From: Apostichopus japonicus
Taxonomy: Eukaryota > Echinodermata > Holothuroidea > Aspidochirotida > Stichopodidae
NCBI RefSeq assembly: GCF_037975245.1
Contig: NC_092576.1
Span: forward strand, 32,156,611-32,220,610
Direction: 5' to 3'
Length of the DNA: 64,000 bases
Translations under genes and position numbers: made by a program
In this document: positions 25,867 through 40,395 of the stretch, in pieces
Layout: the number at the start of each line of letters is the position of its first letter
How positions within the stretch are numbered: the first letter of the stretch is position 1
Notes under the pieces: generated by a model
Seen by the model: the letters and a program-made list of their open reading frames with translations, nothing else
What the model was told of the DNA's origin: nothing
Database searches by the model: none

Positions 25867-28800
25867 TATGTTTCAACCATGTACAGCTACATAGAAACCA
25901 TAGCATGTATACAGTATGTTTCAGAAATGTACAGCTACCTAGTAACCATAGCATGCCTAAAGTATGTTTCAACCATGTACAGTAACCTAGTAACCTAAAC
26001 ATGCCTATAGTATGTGTTAACCATGTACAGCTACCTGGTAACCATAGCATGCCTATAGTATGTTTCAACCATGTACAGCTACCGAGTAACCATAGCATGC
26101 CTAAAGTATGTTTCAACCATGTACAGCTACGTAGTAACCATAGCATGTATACAGTATGTTCCAGAAATGTACAGCTATCTAGTAACCATAGCATGCCTAT
26201 AGTATGTTTCAACCATGTACAGCTACATAGTAACCATAGCATGTATACAATATGTTTCAACTATGTACAGCAACCTAGTAACCATAGCATGCCTATAGTA
26301 TGTTTCAACCATGTACAGCTACATAGTAACCATAGCATGTATACAATATGTTTCAACCATGAACAGCTACATAGTAACCATATCATGTATACAATATGTT
26401 TCAACTATGTACAGCAACCTAGTAACCATAGCATGCCTATAGTATGTTTCAACCATGTACAGCTACATAATAACCATGGCATGTATACAGTATGTTTTAA
26501 CTATGTACAGCAACCTAGTAACCATAGCATGCTTATAGTATGTTTCCACTATGTACAGGTACCTAGTAACCATAGCATGTATACAGTATGTTTCAACTAT
26601 GTTCAGCTACCTAGTAACCATAGCATTTATACTGTATGTTTCAACTATGTACAGCTACCTAGTATCCATAGCATGTCTATAGTATATTTCAACCATGTAC
26701 AGCTACATAGTAACCATAGCATGCAAATAGTATGTTTGAACTATGTACAGCTACCTTGTAACCATAGCATATAGTATGTATCAACTATGTACAGCTACCT
26801 AGTAACCATAGCATGTATACAATATGTTTCAACCGTGTACAGCTACCTAGTAACCATAGCATGCTAATAGTATGTTTCAACCATGTACAGCTACATAGTA
26901 ACCATAGCATGTAGTCAATATGTCTGAACTATGTACAGCTACCTAGTAATCACAGCATCTATACAGTATGTTTCAACTATGTACAGCTACATAGTAACCA
27001 TAGCATGTATACAGTATGTTTCAACTATGTTCAGCTACCTAGTAACCATAGCATTTATACAGTATGTTTCAACTATGTATAGCTACCTAGTAACCAAAAC
27101 ATGCCTATAGTATGTTTTACCCATGTACAGCTACCTTGTAACCATAGCATGCCTATAGTATGTTTCAACCATGTACAGCTACATAGTAACCATAGCATGC
27201 AAATAGTATGTTTCAACTATGTTCAGCTATCTAGTAACTATAGCATATAGTATTTCTCAACTATGTACAGCTACCTAGTAACCACATAGCATGCCTAAAG
27301 TGTGTTACAACCATGTACAGCAACCTAGTAACCATAGCATGCCTAAAGTTTGTTTCAACCATGTACAGCAACCTAGTAACCAAAACATGCCTATAGTATG
27401 TTTTACCCCTGTACAGCTACCTTGTAACCATAGCATGCCTATAGTATGTTTCAACCATGTACAGCTACATAGTTACCATAGCATGCCTATAGTATGTTTC
27501 AACCATGTACAGCTACATAGTAACCATAGCATGTATACAGTATGTTTCAGAAATGTACAGCTACCTAGTAACCATAGCATGCCTAAAGTATGTTTCAACC
27601 ATGTACAGCAACCTAGTAATCAAAACATGCCTAAAGTATGTTTTAACCATGTACAGCTACCTAGTAACCATAGAATGCCTAAAGTATGTTTCAACCATGT
27701 ACAGCTACATAGTAACCATAGCATGTATACAGTATGTTTCAAACATGTGCAGCTACCTAGTAATCATAGCAAGCCTAAATTATGTTTCAACCATGTACAG
27801 CAACCTAGTAATCAAAACATGCCTATAGTATGTTTTAACCATGTACAGCAACCTAGTAACCAAAACATGCCTATAGTATGTTTCAACCATTTACAACTAC
27901 CTAGTAACCATAGCATGTATACAGTATGTTTCAAACATGTACAGCTACCTAGTAATCATAGCATGCCTAAAGTATGTTTCAACCTTGTACAGCAACCTAG
28001 TAACCAGAACATGCCTATACTATGTTTTAACCATGTACAGCTACCTAGTAACCATAGCATGCCTCAAGTATGTTTCAACTATGTACAGCAACCTAGTAAC
28101 CAAAACATGCCTATAGTATGTTTTAACCATGTACAGCTACCTAGTAATCATAGCATGCCTAGAGTATGTTTCAACCATGTACAGCTACATAGTAACCATA
28201 GCATGCCTATAGTATGATTCAACAATGTACTGTGCAGCTACCTAGTAACCATAGCATGCCTAAAGTATGTTTCAACCATGTACAGCAACCTAGTAACCAA
28301 AACATGCCTATAGTATGTTTTAACCATATACAGCTACCTTGTAACCATAGCATGCCTATAGTATGTTTCAACCATGTGCAGCTACATAGTAACCATAGCA
28401 TGTATACAGTATGTTTCCAACATGTACAGCAACCTATAGTAACCATATCATGCCTATAATATGATTCAACTATGTAGAGCTACATAGTAACCATAGCATG
28501 CCTAAAGTATGTTTTAACCATGTACAGCTACCTAGTAACCATAGCATCCCTAAAGTTTGTTTCAACCATGTACAGAAACCTAGTAATCAAAACATGCCTA
28601 CAGTATGTTTTAACCATGTACAGCTACCTAGTAACTATAGCATGCCTAAAGTATGTTTGAACCATGTACAGCAACCTAGTAACCAAACATGCCTATAGTA
28701 TATTTTAACCATGTACAGCTACTTTGTAACCATAGCATGCCTATAGTATGTTTCAACCATGTACAGCTACATAGTAACCATAGCATGTATACAGTATGTT

Positions 28801-31800
28801 TCAAAATTTACAGCTACCTAGTAATCATAGCATGCCTAAAGTATGTTTCAACCTTGTACAGCAACCTAGTAACCAAAACATGCCTATACTATGTTTTAAC
28901 CATGTAAAGCTACCTAGTAACCATAGCATGCCTATAGTATGTTTCAACCATGTACAGCAACCTAGTTACCAAAACATGCCTATAGTATGTTTTAACCATG
29001 TACAGCTACCTTGTAACCATGGCATGCCTATAGTATGTTTCAACCATGTACAGCTACATTGTAACCATGGCATGTATACAGTATGTTTCAAACATGTACA
29101 GCTACCTAGTAATCATAGCATGCCTAAAGTATGTTTCAACCATGTACAGCAACCTAGTAACCAAAACATGCCTATAGTATGTTTTAACCATGTACAGCTA
29201 CATAGTAACCATTGCATGCCAATAGTATGATTCAACAATGTACAGCTACCTAGTAACCATAGCATGCCTAAAGTATGTTTGAACCATGTACAGCAACCTA
29301 GTAACCAAAACATGCCTATAGTATGTTTTACCCATGTACAGCTATCTTGTAACCATAGCATGCCTAAAGTATGTTTCAACCATGTACAGCTACATAGTAA
29401 CCATACCATGTATACAGTATGTTTCAACCATGTACAGCTACCTAGTAATCATAGCATGCCTAAAGTATGTTTCAACCATGTACAGCAACCTAGTAATCAA
29501 AACATGCCTATAGTATGTTTTAACCATGTACAGCTACCTAGTAACCATAGCATGCCTATAGTATGTGTCAACCATGTACAGTAACCTAGTAACCAAAACA
29601 TGCCTTTAGTATGTTTTAACCATGTATAGCTACATAGTAACCATAGCATGCCTAAAGTATGTTTCAACCATGTACAGTAACCTAGTAACCAAAACATGCC
29701 TATAGTATGTTTCAACCATGTACAGCTACCTTGTAACCTTAGCATGCCTATAGTATGTTTCAACCATGTACAGCTACATAGTTACCATAGCATGTATACA
29801 TTATGTTTCAAACACGTACAGCTACCTAGTAATCATAGCATGCCTAAAGTATGATGTTTCAACCTTGTACAGTAACCTAGTAACCAAAACATGCCTATAC
29901 TATGTTTTAACCATGTAGAGCTACCTAGTAAGCATAGCATGCCTAAAGTTTGTTTCAACCATGTACAGCAACCTAGTAACCAAAACATGCCTATAGTATG
30001 TTTTACCCCTGTACAGCTACCTTGTAACCATAGCATGCCTATAGTATGTTTCAACCATGTACAGCTACATAGTTACCATAGCATGTATACCGTATGTTTT
30101 AACTATGTTCAGCTACCTAGTAATCATAGCATGCCTAGAGTATGTGTCAACCATGTACAACTACCTAGTAACCATAGCATGCTTGTAGTATGTTTCAACC
30201 ATGTACAGCTACATGGTAACCATAGCATGTATTCAATATGTCTGAACTATGTACAGCTACCTAGTAACCACAGCATCTATACAGTATGTTTCAACTATGT
30301 ACAGCTACCTAGTAACCATAGCATGTATACAGTATGTTTCAACTATGTTCAGCTACCTAGTAATCATAGCATGCCTAAAGTATGTTTCAACTATGTACAG
30401 CTACCTAGTAACCATAGCATGTATACAGTATGTTTCAACTATGTACAGCAACCTAGTAATCAAAACATGCCTATAGTATGTTTTAACCATGTACAGCTAC
30501 ATAGTAACCATAGCATGCCTATAGTATGTTTCAACCATGTTTAGTAACCTAGTAACCAAAACATGCCTTTAGTATGTTTTAACCATGTACAGCTACCTTG
30601 TAACCATAGCATGCCTATAGTATGTTTCAACCATGTACAGCTACACAGAAACCATAGCATGTATACAGTATGTTTCAGAAATGTACAGCTACCTAGTAAC
30701 CATAGCATGCCTAAAGTATGTTTCAACCATGTACAGCAACCTAGTAACCTAAACATGCCTATAGTATGTGTTAACCATGTACAGCTACCTGGTAACCATA
30801 GCATGCCTATAGTATGTTTCAACCATGTACAGCTACCGAGTAACCATAGCATGCCTAAAGTATGTTTCAACCATGTACAGCTACGTAGTAACCATAGCAT
30901 GTATACAGTATGTTCCAGAAATGTACAGCTATCTAGTAACCATAGCATGCCTATAGTATGTTTCAACCATGTACAGCTACATAGTAACCATAGCATGTAT
31001 ACAATATGTTTCAACTATGTACAGCAACCTAGTAACCATAGCATGCCTATAGTATGTTTCAACCATGTACAGCTACATAGTAACCATAGCATGTATACAA
31101 TATGTTTCAACCATGTACAGCTACATAGTAACCATAGCATGTATACAATATGTTTCAACTATGTACAGCAACCTAGTAACCATAGCATGCCTATAGTATG
31201 TTTCAACCATGTACAGCTACATAATAACCATGGCATGTATACAGTATGTTTTAACTATGTACAGCAACCTAGTAACCATAGCATGCTTATAGTATGTATC
31301 CACTATGTACAGGTACCTAGTAACCATAGCATGTATACAGTATGTTTCAACTATGTTCAGCTACCTAGTAACCATAGCATTTATACTGTATGTTTCAACT
31401 ATGTACAGCTACCTAGTATCCATAGCATGTCTATAGTATGTTTCAACCATGTACAGCTACATAGTAACCATAGCATGCAAATAGTATGTTTGAACTATGT
31501 ACAGCTACCTTGTAACCATAGCAAATAGTATGTATCAACTATGTACAGCTACCTAGTAACCATAGCATGTATACAATATGTTTCAACCGTGTACAGCTAC
31601 CTAGTAACCATAGCATGCTAATAGTATGTTTCAACCATGTACAGCTACATAGTAACCATAGCATGTAGTCAATATGTCTGAACTATGTACAGCTACCTAG
31701 TAATCACAGCATCTATACAGTATGTTTCAACTATGTACAGCTACATAGTAACCATAGCATGTATACAGTATGTTTCAACTATGTTCAGCTACCTAGTAAC

Positions 31801-34507
31801 CATAGCATTTATACAGTATGTTTCAACTATGTATAGCTACCTAGTAACCAAAACATGCCTATAGTATGTTTTACCCATGTACAGCTACCTTGTAACCATA
31901 GCATGCCTATAGTATGTTTCAACCATGTACAGCTACATAGTAACCATAGCATGCAAATAGTATGTTTCAACTATGTTCAGCTATCTAGTAACTATAGCAT
32001 ATAGTATTTCTCAACTATGTACAGCTACCTAGTAACCACATAGCATGCCTAAAGTGTGTTACAACCATGTACAGCAACCTAGTAACCATAGCATGCCTAA
32101 AGTTTGTTTCAACCATGTACAGCAACCTAGTAACCAAAACATGCCTATAGTATGTTTTACCCCTGTACAGCTACCTTGTAACCATAGCATGCCTATAGTA
32201 TGTTTCAACCATGTACAGCTACATAGTAACCATAGCATGTATACAGTATGTTTTAACCATGTACAGCTACATAGTAACCATAGCATGCCTATAGTATGTT
32301 TCAACCATGTATAGTAACCTAGTAACCAAAACATGCCTTTAGTATGTTTTAACCATGTACAGCTACCTAGTAACCATAGCATGCCTATAGTATGTTTCAA
32401 CCATGTACAGCTACATAGTAACCATAGCATGTATACAGTATGTTTCAGAAATGTACAGCTACCTAGTAACCATAGCATGCCTAAAGTATGTTTCAACCAT
32501 GTACAGCAACCTAGTAATCAAAACATGCCTAAAGTATGTTTTAACCATGTACAGCTACCTAGTAACCATAGAATGCCTAAAGTATGTTTCAACCATGTAC
32601 AGCTACATAGTAACCATAGCATGTATACAGTATGTTTCAAACATGTGCAGCTACCTAGTAATCATAGCAAGCCTAAATTATGTTTCAACCATGTACAGCA
32701 ACCTAGTAATCAAAACATGCCTATAGTATGTTTTAACCATGTACAGCAACCTAGTAACCAAAACATGCCTATAGTATGTTTCAACCATTTACAACTACCT
32801 AGTAACCATAGCATGTATACAGTATGTTTCAAACATGTACAGCTACCTAGTAATCATAGCATGCCTAAAGTATGATTCAACCTTGTACAGCAACCTAGTA
32901 ACCAGAACATGCCTATACTATGTTTTAACCATGTACAGCTACCTAGTAACCATAGCATGCCTCAAGTATGTTTCAACTATGTACAGCAACCTAGTAACCA
33001 AAACATGCCTAGAGTATGTTTCAACCATGTACAGCTACATAGTAACCATAGCATGCCTATAGTATGATTCAACAATGTACTGTGCAGCTACCTAGTAACC
33101 ATAGCATGCCTAAAGTATGTTTCAACCATGTACAGCAACCTAGTAACCAAAACATGCCTATAGTATGTTTTAACCATATACAGCTACCTTGTAACCATAG
33201 CATGCCTATAGTATGTTTCAACCATGTGCAGCTACATAGTAACCATAGCATGTATACAGTATGTTTCCAACATGTACAGCAACCTATAGTAACCATATCA
33301 TGCCTATAATATGATTCAACTATGTAGAGCTACATAGTAACCATAGCATGCCTAAAGTATGTTTTAACCATGTACAGCTACCTAGTAACCATAGCATCCC
33401 TAAAGTTTGTTTCAACCATGTACAGAAAAATAGTTATCAAAACATGCCTACAGTATGTTTTAACCATGTACAGCTACCTAGTAACTATAGCATGCCTAAA
33501 GTATGTTTGAACCATGTACAGCAACCTAGTAACCAAACATGCCTATAGTATATTTTAACCATGTACAGCTACTTTGTAACCATAGCATGCCTATAGTATG
33601 TTTCAACCATGTACAGCTACATAGTAACCATAGCATGTATACAGTATGTTTCAAAATTTACAGCTACCTAGTAATCATAGCATGCCTAAAGTATGTTTCA
33701 ACCTTGTACAGCAACCTAGTAACCAAAACATGCCTATACTATGTTTTAACCATGTAAAGCTACCTAGTAACCATAGCATGCCTAAAGTATGTTTCAACCA
33801 TGTACAGCAACCTAGTAACCAAAACATGCCTATAGTATGTTTTAACCATGTACAGCAACCTAGTAACCAAAACATGCCTATAGTATGTTTTACCCATGTA
33901 CAGCTATCTTGTAACCATAGCATGCCTAAAGTATGTTTCAACCATGTACAGCTACATAGTAACCATACCATGTATACAGTATGTTTCAACCATGTACAGC
34001 TACCTAGTAATCATAGCATGCCTAAAGTATGTTTCAACCATGTACAGCAACCTAGTAATCAAAACATGCCTATAGTATGTTTTAACCATGTACAGCTACC
34101 TAGTAACCATAGCATGCCTATAGTATGTGTCAACCATGTACAGTAACCTAGTAACCAAAACATGCCTTTAGTATGTTTTAACCATGTATAGCTACATAGT
34201 AACCATAGCATGCCTAAAGTATGTTTCAACCATGTACAGCAACCTAGTAACCAAAACATGCCTATAGTATGTTTCAACCATGTACAGCTACCTTGTAACC
34301 TTAGCATGCCTATAGTATGTTTCAACCATGTACAGCTACATAGTTACCATAGCATGTATACAGTATGTTTTAAACACCTACAGCTACCTAGTAATCATAG
34401 CATGCCTAAAGTATGATGTTTCAACCTTGTACAGCAACCTAGTAACCAAAACATGCCTATACTATGTTTTAACCATGTAGAGCTACCTAGTAAGCATAGC
34501 ATGCCTA
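25320..34507 (+). repeat. Higher-order duplication, about 4.6-kb block in tandem
   Basis: The block at about 25320-29945 is repeated at about 30074-34507. The offset is 4754 at its start, then 4898 near 27505, 4850 near 28214 and 4562 near 29497. All four leave the same remainder (2) when divided by 48, so the two copies differ by gain or loss of whole 48-bp units. That is the pattern expected of unequal exchange within a satellite. Confidence 0.85.
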
Positions 34508-37500
34508 AAGTATGTTTCAACCATGTACAGCTTCATAGTTACCATAGCATGCAAATAGTATGTTTCAACTATGTTCAGCTATCTAGTAACCATAGCATAT
34601 AGTATTTCTCAACTATGTACAGCTACCTAGTAACCACATAGCATGCCTAAAGTATGTTTCAACCATGTACAGCAACCTAGTAGCCATAGCATGCCTAAAA
34701 TATGTTTCAACCATGTACAGCAACCTAGTAACCAAAACATGGCTATAGTATGTTTTACCCATGTACAGCTACCTAGTAACCATAGCATGCCTATAGTATG
34801 TTTCAACCATGTACAGAAACCTAGTAATCAAAACATGCCTATAGTATGTTTTAACCATGTACAGCTACCTAGTAATCATAGCATGCCTAAAGTATGTTTC
34901 AACCTTGTACAGCAACCTAGTAACCAAAACATGCCTAAAGTATGTTTTAACCATGTACAGCTACCTAGTAACCATAGCATGCCTATAGTATGTTTCAACC
35001 ATGTACAGCAACCTAGTTACCAAAACATGCCTATAGTATGTTTGAACCATGTACAGCTACCTTGTAACCATGGCATGCCTATAGTATGTTTCAACCATGT
35101 AAAGCTACATAGTAACCATGGCATGTATACAGTATGTTTCAAACATGTACAGCTACCTAGTAATCATAGCATGCCTAAAGTATGTTTCAACCTTGTACAG
35201 CAACCTAGTAACCAAACGTGCCTATACTATGTTTTAACCATGTACAGCTACCTAGTAACCATAGCATGCCTATAGTATGTTTCAACCATGTACAGCAACC
35301 TAGTTACCAAAACATGCCTATAGTATGTTTTAACCATGTACAGCTACCTTGTAACCATGGCATGCCTATAGTATGTTTCAACCATGTACAGCTACATAGT
35401 AACCATGGCATGTATACAGTATGTTTCAAACATGTACAGCTACCTAGTAATCATAGCATGCCTAAAGTATGTTTCAACCATGTACAGCAACCTAGTAACC
35501 GAAACATGCCTATAGTATGTTTTAACCATGTACAGCTACATAGTAACCATGGCATGTATACAGTATGTTTCAAACATGTACAGCTACCTAGTTACCAAAA
35601 CATGCCTATAGTATGTTTTAACCATGTACAGCTACCTTGTAACCATGGCATGCCTATAGTATGTTTCAACCATGTACAGCTACATAGTAACCATGGCATG
35701 TATACATTATGTTTCAAACATGTACAGCTACTTAGTAATCATAGCATGCCTAAAGTATGTTTCAACCATGTACAGCAACCTAGTAACCGAAACATGCCTA
35801 TAGTATGTTTTAACCATGTACAGCTACATAGTAACCATGGCATGTATACAGTATGTTTTAAACATGTACAGCTACCTAGTTACCAAAACATGCCTATAGT
35901 ATGTTTTAACCATGTACAGCTACCTTGTTACCATGGCATGCCTATAGTATGTTTCAACCATGTACAGCTACATAGTAACCATGGCATGTATACATTATGT
36001 TTCAAACATGTACAGCTACCTAGTAATCATAGCATGTCTAAAGTATGTTTCAACAATGTACAGCTACCTAGTAACCAAAAAATGTGTATAGTATGTTTTA
36101 ACCATGTACAGCTACCTTCTAACCATAGCATGCCTATAGTATGTTTCAACCATGTACAGCTTCATAGTTACCATAGCATGCAAATAGTATGTTTCAACTA
36201 TGTTCAGCTATCTAGTAACCATAGCATATAGTATTTCTCAACTATGTACAGCTACCTAGTAACCACATAGCATGCCTAAAGTATGTTTCAACCATGTACA
36301 GCAACCTAGTAACCATAGCATGCCTAAAGTATGTTTCAACCATGTACAGCAACCTAGTAACCAAAACATGGCTATAGTATGTTTTACCCATGTACAGCTA
36401 CCTAGTAACCATAGCATGCCTATAGTATGTTTCAACCATGTACAGAAACCTAGTAATCAAAACATGCCTATAGTATGTTTTAACCATGTACAGCTACCTA
36501 GTAATCATAGCATGCCTAAAGTATGTTTCAACCTTGTACAGCAACCTAGTAACCAAAACATGCCTAAAGTATGTTTTAACCATGTACAGCTACCTAGTAA
36601 CCATAGCATGCCTATAGTATGTTTCAACCATGTACAGCAACCTAGTTACCAAAACATGCCTATAGTATGTTTGAACCATGTACAGCTACCTTGTAACCAT
36701 GGCATGCCTATAGTATGTTTCAACCATGTACAGCTACATAGTAACCATGGCATGTATACATTATGTTTCAAACATGTACAGCTACCTAGTAATCATAGCA
36801 TGCCTAAAGTATGTTTCAACAATGTACAGCTACCTAGTAACCAAAAAATGTGTATAGTATGTTTTAACCATGTACAGCTACCTTCTAACCATAGCATGCC
36901 TATAGTATGTTTCAACCATGTACAGCTTCATAGTTACCATAGCATGCAAATAGTATGTTTCAACTAAGTTCAGCTATCTAGTAACCATAGCATATAGTAT
37001 TTCTCAACTATGTACAGCTACCTAGTAACCACATAGCATGCCTAAAGTATGTTTCAACCATGTACAGCAACCTAGTAACCATAGCATGCCTAAAGTATGT
37101 TTCAACCATGTACAGCAACCTAGTAACCAAAACATGGCTATAGTATGTTTTAACCATGTACAGCTACCTAGTAACCATAGCATGCCTATAGTATGTTTCA
37201 ACCATGTACAGCAACCTAGTTACCAAAACATGCCTATAGTATGTTTGAACCATGTACAGCTACCTTGTAACCATGGCATGCCTATAGTATGTTTCAACCA
37301 TGTACAGCTACATAGTAACCATGGCATGTATACAGTATGTTTCAAACATGTACAGCTACCTAGTAATCATAGCATGCCTAAAGTATGTTTCAACCTTGTA
37401 CAGCAACCTAGTAACCAAAACGTGCCTATACTATGTTTTAACCATGTACAGCTACCTAGTAACCATAGCATGCCTATAGTATGTTTCAACCATGTACAGC

Positions 37501-38218
37501 AACCTAGTTACCAAAACATGCCTATAGTATGTTTTAACCATGTACAGCTACCTTGTAACCATGGCATGCCTATAGTATGTTTCAACCATGTACAGCTACA
37601 TAGTAACCATGGCATGTATACAGTATGTTTCAAACATGTACAGCTACCTAGTAATCATAGCATGCCTAAAGTATGTTTCAACCATGTACAGCAACCTAGT
37701 AACCGAAACATGCCTATAGTATGTTTTAACCATGTACAGCTACATAGTAACCATGGCATGTATACAGTATGTTTCAAACATGTACAGCTACCTAGTAATC
37801 ATAGTGTGCCCAAAGTATGTTTCAACCATGTACAGCAACCTAGTAACCAAAACATGCCTATAGTATGTTTTAACCATGTACAGCTACCTCCTAACCATAG
37901 CATGCCTATAGTATGTTTCAACCATGTACAGCTACATAGTAACCATAGCATGTATACAGTATGTTTCAACCATGTACAGCTACATAGTAACCATAGCATG
38001 CCTATAGTATGATTCAACAATGTACAGCTACTGTACATAGTAACCATAGCATGCCTATAGTATGTTTCAACTATGTACAGCTACCTAGTAACCATATCAT
38101 GCCTATAGTATGTTTCAACCATGTACAGCTACATAGTAACCATATCATGCCTATAGTATGTTTTAACCATGTACAGCTACCTAGTAACCATAGCATGCCT
38201 ATAGTATGATTCAACAAT

Positions 38219-39455
38219 GCGAGAGACTGCGACCAATTGTTGATCGTGAGCTTCCAGTTGAGCAGGCCGGTTTCCGCAGAGGTCGTGGCACCAGAGACCA
38301 GATCCAAAATGTTCGCCACATTCTGGAAAAAACTTGAGAGTTCAACAGAAAGATCTACCTCTGCTTCATAGACTATGCCAAGGCCTTTGATTGTGTCAGG
38401 CACAGCAACATATGGAAGGATATGTGTGAATTGGGAGTCCCAGATCATCTGATCAAGCTAATAAGAAACCTATACGATGGTCAATAGGCTTGTGTGCGCA
38501 CTGAAAAGGGAGATAGTGACTTGTTCAACATAGCTCAGGGCGTCAGACAAGGTTGCATATTATCTCCAACTCTGTTTAATCTTTATGCCGAATACATCAT
38601 GAGACGCGCTCTTGCTGACTGGGATAGAGGTCTGTCAATTAGCGGCCGCAGAATCAGCAACTTGAGGTATGCTGATGACACCACTCTCCTGGCCACCAAT
38701 GCATCTGATTTGAAAGATCTTCTCCTCAAAGTAAAAGCTGAAAGTGAGGCCCTGGGTCTGAGATTGAATGTCAGTAAGACCAAGATCATGATAGTTGGTG
38801 GCGACGGCAATGTAGAGCACTTCCTAGTTGATGGTACTGAAGTTGAGCAAGTCACCCAGTTTAATTTTCTTGGGTCTCTGATAACCAGCAGTGGTGGCTG
38901 TTCTGTGGAGATCAGAAGACGCTTAGCAATGGCCAGGTCAGCTATGGTTGGCCTGAACAAGATATGGGCTGATAGAGGCATCACAAAGGCAACAAAAACA
39001 CACCTGGTTTCAGCACTTATCTTTCCAATAGCCATTTATGGATGTGAAACCTGGACTCCAACCAAATCTGACCAAAGGAGAATCAATTCATTTGAAATGT
39101 GGTGTTGGCGTAGGATGCTCCGCATATCCTGGATAATGAAGAGAACTAATGATAGTGTTCTGCAGGAGGTCCAGTCAAAAAAACCTCTTTTGTGCGTCAT
39201 CCAGAGCCAAATGTTAAGTTACTTTGGTCACATTGCAAGAAGAGAAGGAGACTGTATTGAGAAAGTCATCATGCAAGGTCGAGTTGAAGGGAGCAGAAAA
39301 CCTGGAAGACCCAGGACCAGATGGTTTGACCAAATAAAATCTTTGGTCCGATCGAGTTCTCTTCAAGATCTTTATTCTCTTGCCAAGGATCGTCAGAAAT
39401 GGCGTGCCATTGTTGACGTCACAAGCTGTCAGTCATGACGGGATCGAACCAACCA
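38219..39455 (+). pseudogene. 5'-truncated LINE reverse transcriptase fragment inside the satellite
   Basis: The reading frame carries hallmark non-LTR reverse transcriptase motifs: QAGFRRGRGTRDQI near 38255, FIDYAKAFD near 38370, QGVRQGCILSPTLFN near 38535 and the catalytic YADDT near 38670. The end, with GRPRTRWFDQIK near 39300, is typical of RTE- or CR1-type endonuclease/reverse transcriptase proteins. The upstream half (endonuclease) is missing. In-frame stops at 38335-38337 (TGA) and 38485-38487 (TAG) break it. The longest open part is 38494-39438 (314 codons), ending in a natural-looking TGA. Satellite lies on both sides. I see no clear target duplication and no poly-A tail. Confidence 0.9.
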
Positions 39456-40135
39456 CAGCTACATAGTAACCATAGCATATAGTATGTCTCAACTATGTAC
39501 AGCTACATAGTAACCATAGCATGCCTATAGTACGTTTCAAACACGTACAGCTACCTAGTAACCATATCATGCCTATAGTATGTTTCAACCATGTACAGCT
39601 ACCTAGTAACCATAGCATGCCTAAAGTATGTTTCAACCATGTACAGCTTCCTAGTAACCATATCATGCCTAGAGTATGTTTCAACCATGTACAGCTACAT
39701 AGTAACCATATCATGCCTATAGTATGTTTTAACTATGTTCAGCTATCTAGTAACCATAGCATGCCTATAGTATGTTTCAACCATGTACAGCTACCTAGTA
39801 ACCATAGCATGCCTAAAGTATGTTTCAACCATGTACAGCTTCCTAGTAACCATATCATGCCTAGAGTATGTTTCAACCTTGTACAGCTACATAGTAACCA
39901 TAGCATGCCTATAGTATGATTCAACAATGTACTGTACAGCTACCTAGTAACCATAGCATGCCTAAAGTATGTTTCAACCATGTACAGCTACCTAGTACCA
40001 AAACATGCCTATAGTATGTTTTAACCATGTACAGCTACCTTGTAACCATAGCATGCCTATAGTATGTTTCAACCATGTACAGCTACATAGTAACCATAGC
40101 ATGCCTATAGTATGATTCAACTGTATGTACTGTTA
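39456..40135 (+). repeat. 48-bp satellite array, end of block 2
   Basis: Resumes directly after the LINE fragment (ACAGCTACATAGTAACC) in the same orientation and decays into diverged text after about 40135. Confidence 0.93.
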
Positions 40136-40395
40136 TGTAGTAACGATAGCACGTGTACAATATACCTCAACTATCTAAACAGTTTTAATTACCTGGTAAC
40201 TTTAACATATGATGTGGTACATACTTAACATTTATGCTCAACTACTGTAGCCTATTTACAGAGCTAAGTATAGTATGATGTTATGTCATACACTTATAGT
40301 GTCATGAACCCTCATGTATATTTAACATATATGCAGATGTATGTAAATACTCTGTTAACTTATCCCTTAAATGATTTCCAGGAATTCAACATATA
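40136..40395. other. Diverged satellite margin
   Basis: Phrases such as TATGTAGTAACGATAGCACG and TTACCTGGTAACTTTAACAT are recognisable but heavily mutated relatives of the 48-bp unit. No gene seen. Confidence 0.5.

Larger units (their letters stand above)
13695..38218 (+). repeat. 48-bp satellite array, plus-oriented block 2 (main block)
   Basis: About 24.5 kb of uninterrupted 48-bp units. Up to about 17 kb the variants resemble block 1. From about 17.4 kb a new variant appears (AGCAACCTAGTAA followed by CAAAACATGCC) that often alternates with the ordinary unit, giving a 96-bp dimer. Longer blocks are themselves duplicated: 20168-21400 recurs at 24554-25790, and about 25320-29945 recurs at about 30074-34507. 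Long open frames of up to 400 codons are a by-product of the 16-codon unit length. They shift between frames and also occur on the opposite strand. Confidence 0.95.

Noticed and set aside
3213-38218. CRISPR array
   Set aside because: Units are contiguous 48-mers without unique spacers, and the context is eukaryotic.
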